This document shows, piece after piece, positions 33,546-33,646 of a stretch of DNA of 33,646 nucleotides. The position numbers and the translations under genes are program-made. Location: positions 39,401 to 73,046 of the forward strand of contig JAOZUR010000002.1 in the NCBI GenBank assembly GCA_029938555.1, written 5' to 3'. The notes beneath the pieces were generated by a model. It was not told the DNA's origin. It ran no database searches and saw only the letters and a list, made by a program, of their open reading frames with translations. Within the stretch, counting starts at the first letter, position 1. Each line of letters starts with the position of its first letter. Source of the stretch: Candidatus Sabulitectum sp. Its GTDB lineage: Bacteria; Fermentibacterota; Fermentibacteria; Fermentibacterales; JCC-6.

Positions 33546-33646
33546 TTAATGGCTAAGCCAATAAAGCTCAACTGTCGGAATACCTGTTTCTACATCATTA
33601 AAACCATCAATAACAATATATCTATGTTCAGAATGATAAACATCTA
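33546..33646 (-). CDS. 3' end of an unidentified gene
   Basis: A minus-strand frame is open from the window edge to a TAA at 33548, about 33 codons ending IPTVELYWLSH. It is placed directly before the bidirectional terminator and has mixed hydrophobic and polar residues, so it is probably the C-terminus of a real gene. I do not recognise the family from this fragment. Confidence 0.45.
   Translation of the reverse strand, partial: DVYHSEHRYIVIDGFNDVETGIPTVELYWLSH

Noticed and set aside
1-33646. Mobile element, prophage, CRISPR or defence island
   Set aside because: No transposase, integrase, regular repeat array or defence gene was seen; gene content is mostly housekeeping and envelope functions.

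Overview
The window is a gene-dense bacterial chromosome segment of moderate to low GC. I see no rRNA, tRNA, CRISPR array, insertion sequence, phage gene or integrase. The gene set points to a diderm (Gram-negative-type) bacterium: an EnvC-like division protein with a degenerate LytM domain, a lipobox M23 lipoprotein, HflK/HflC, two sigma-54 activators, an HD-GYP protein and surface-sugar enzymes. I cannot name the lineage. A SAM-II-type riboswitch, the dnaK-grpE-dnaJ order and a holB-PSP1-metG block do not together match a well-known model organism; an uncultured diderm phylum is a reasonable guess.

Left third (1-8.75 kb, minus strand): one long operon starts at a promoter near 8719-8747, passes a SAM-II-like riboswitch and an intrinsic terminator, then reads metK, an EnvC-like protein, holB, a PSP1/RicT-like protein, metG, a DUF2334 deacetylase-like protein, a YugP-like zinc peptidase and a site-2-protease homologue cut by the window edge. 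Upstream and separate is a carboxyltransferase (OadA/PycB type) without a biotinyl domain (8778-10499).

Middle (10.6-18.3 kb): a TPR protein on the plus strand converges on a dnaK-grpE-dnaJ operon that ends in a 59-residue two-helix membrane protein starting with TTG. uvrA diverges from dnaK across a 232-bp gap holding an 8-bp inverted repeat that overlaps the likely uvrA promoter.

Right half, minus strand (18.3-26.2 kb): a tightly coupled operon runs M23 lipoprotein, family 2 glycosyltransferase, NodU/CmcH-type carbamoyltransferase, a sigma-54 activator whose receiver domain has lost its phospho-acceptor, hflK, hflC and an RmlD-like reductase. It looks like a surface-glycan and envelope quality-control unit. 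It diverges from a plus-strand unit (26.2-33.4 kb): a complete NtrC-type regulator, a REC-GAF-GAF-HD-GYP protein, enolase, an FtsB-like protein, a GT-C-like membrane protein and RsgA, ending in a terminator. The 53-bp gap between the two units carries a perfect 10-bp inverted repeat that can be read as two mirror-image promoters. The last 100 bases hold the 3' end of a convergent minus-strand gene.

Many gene junctions overlap by 1-8 bases (TAGTG, TGATG, TTGA, GTGA, ATGA, TAATG), which suggests translational coupling. No gene-free stretch is longer than about 235 bases.
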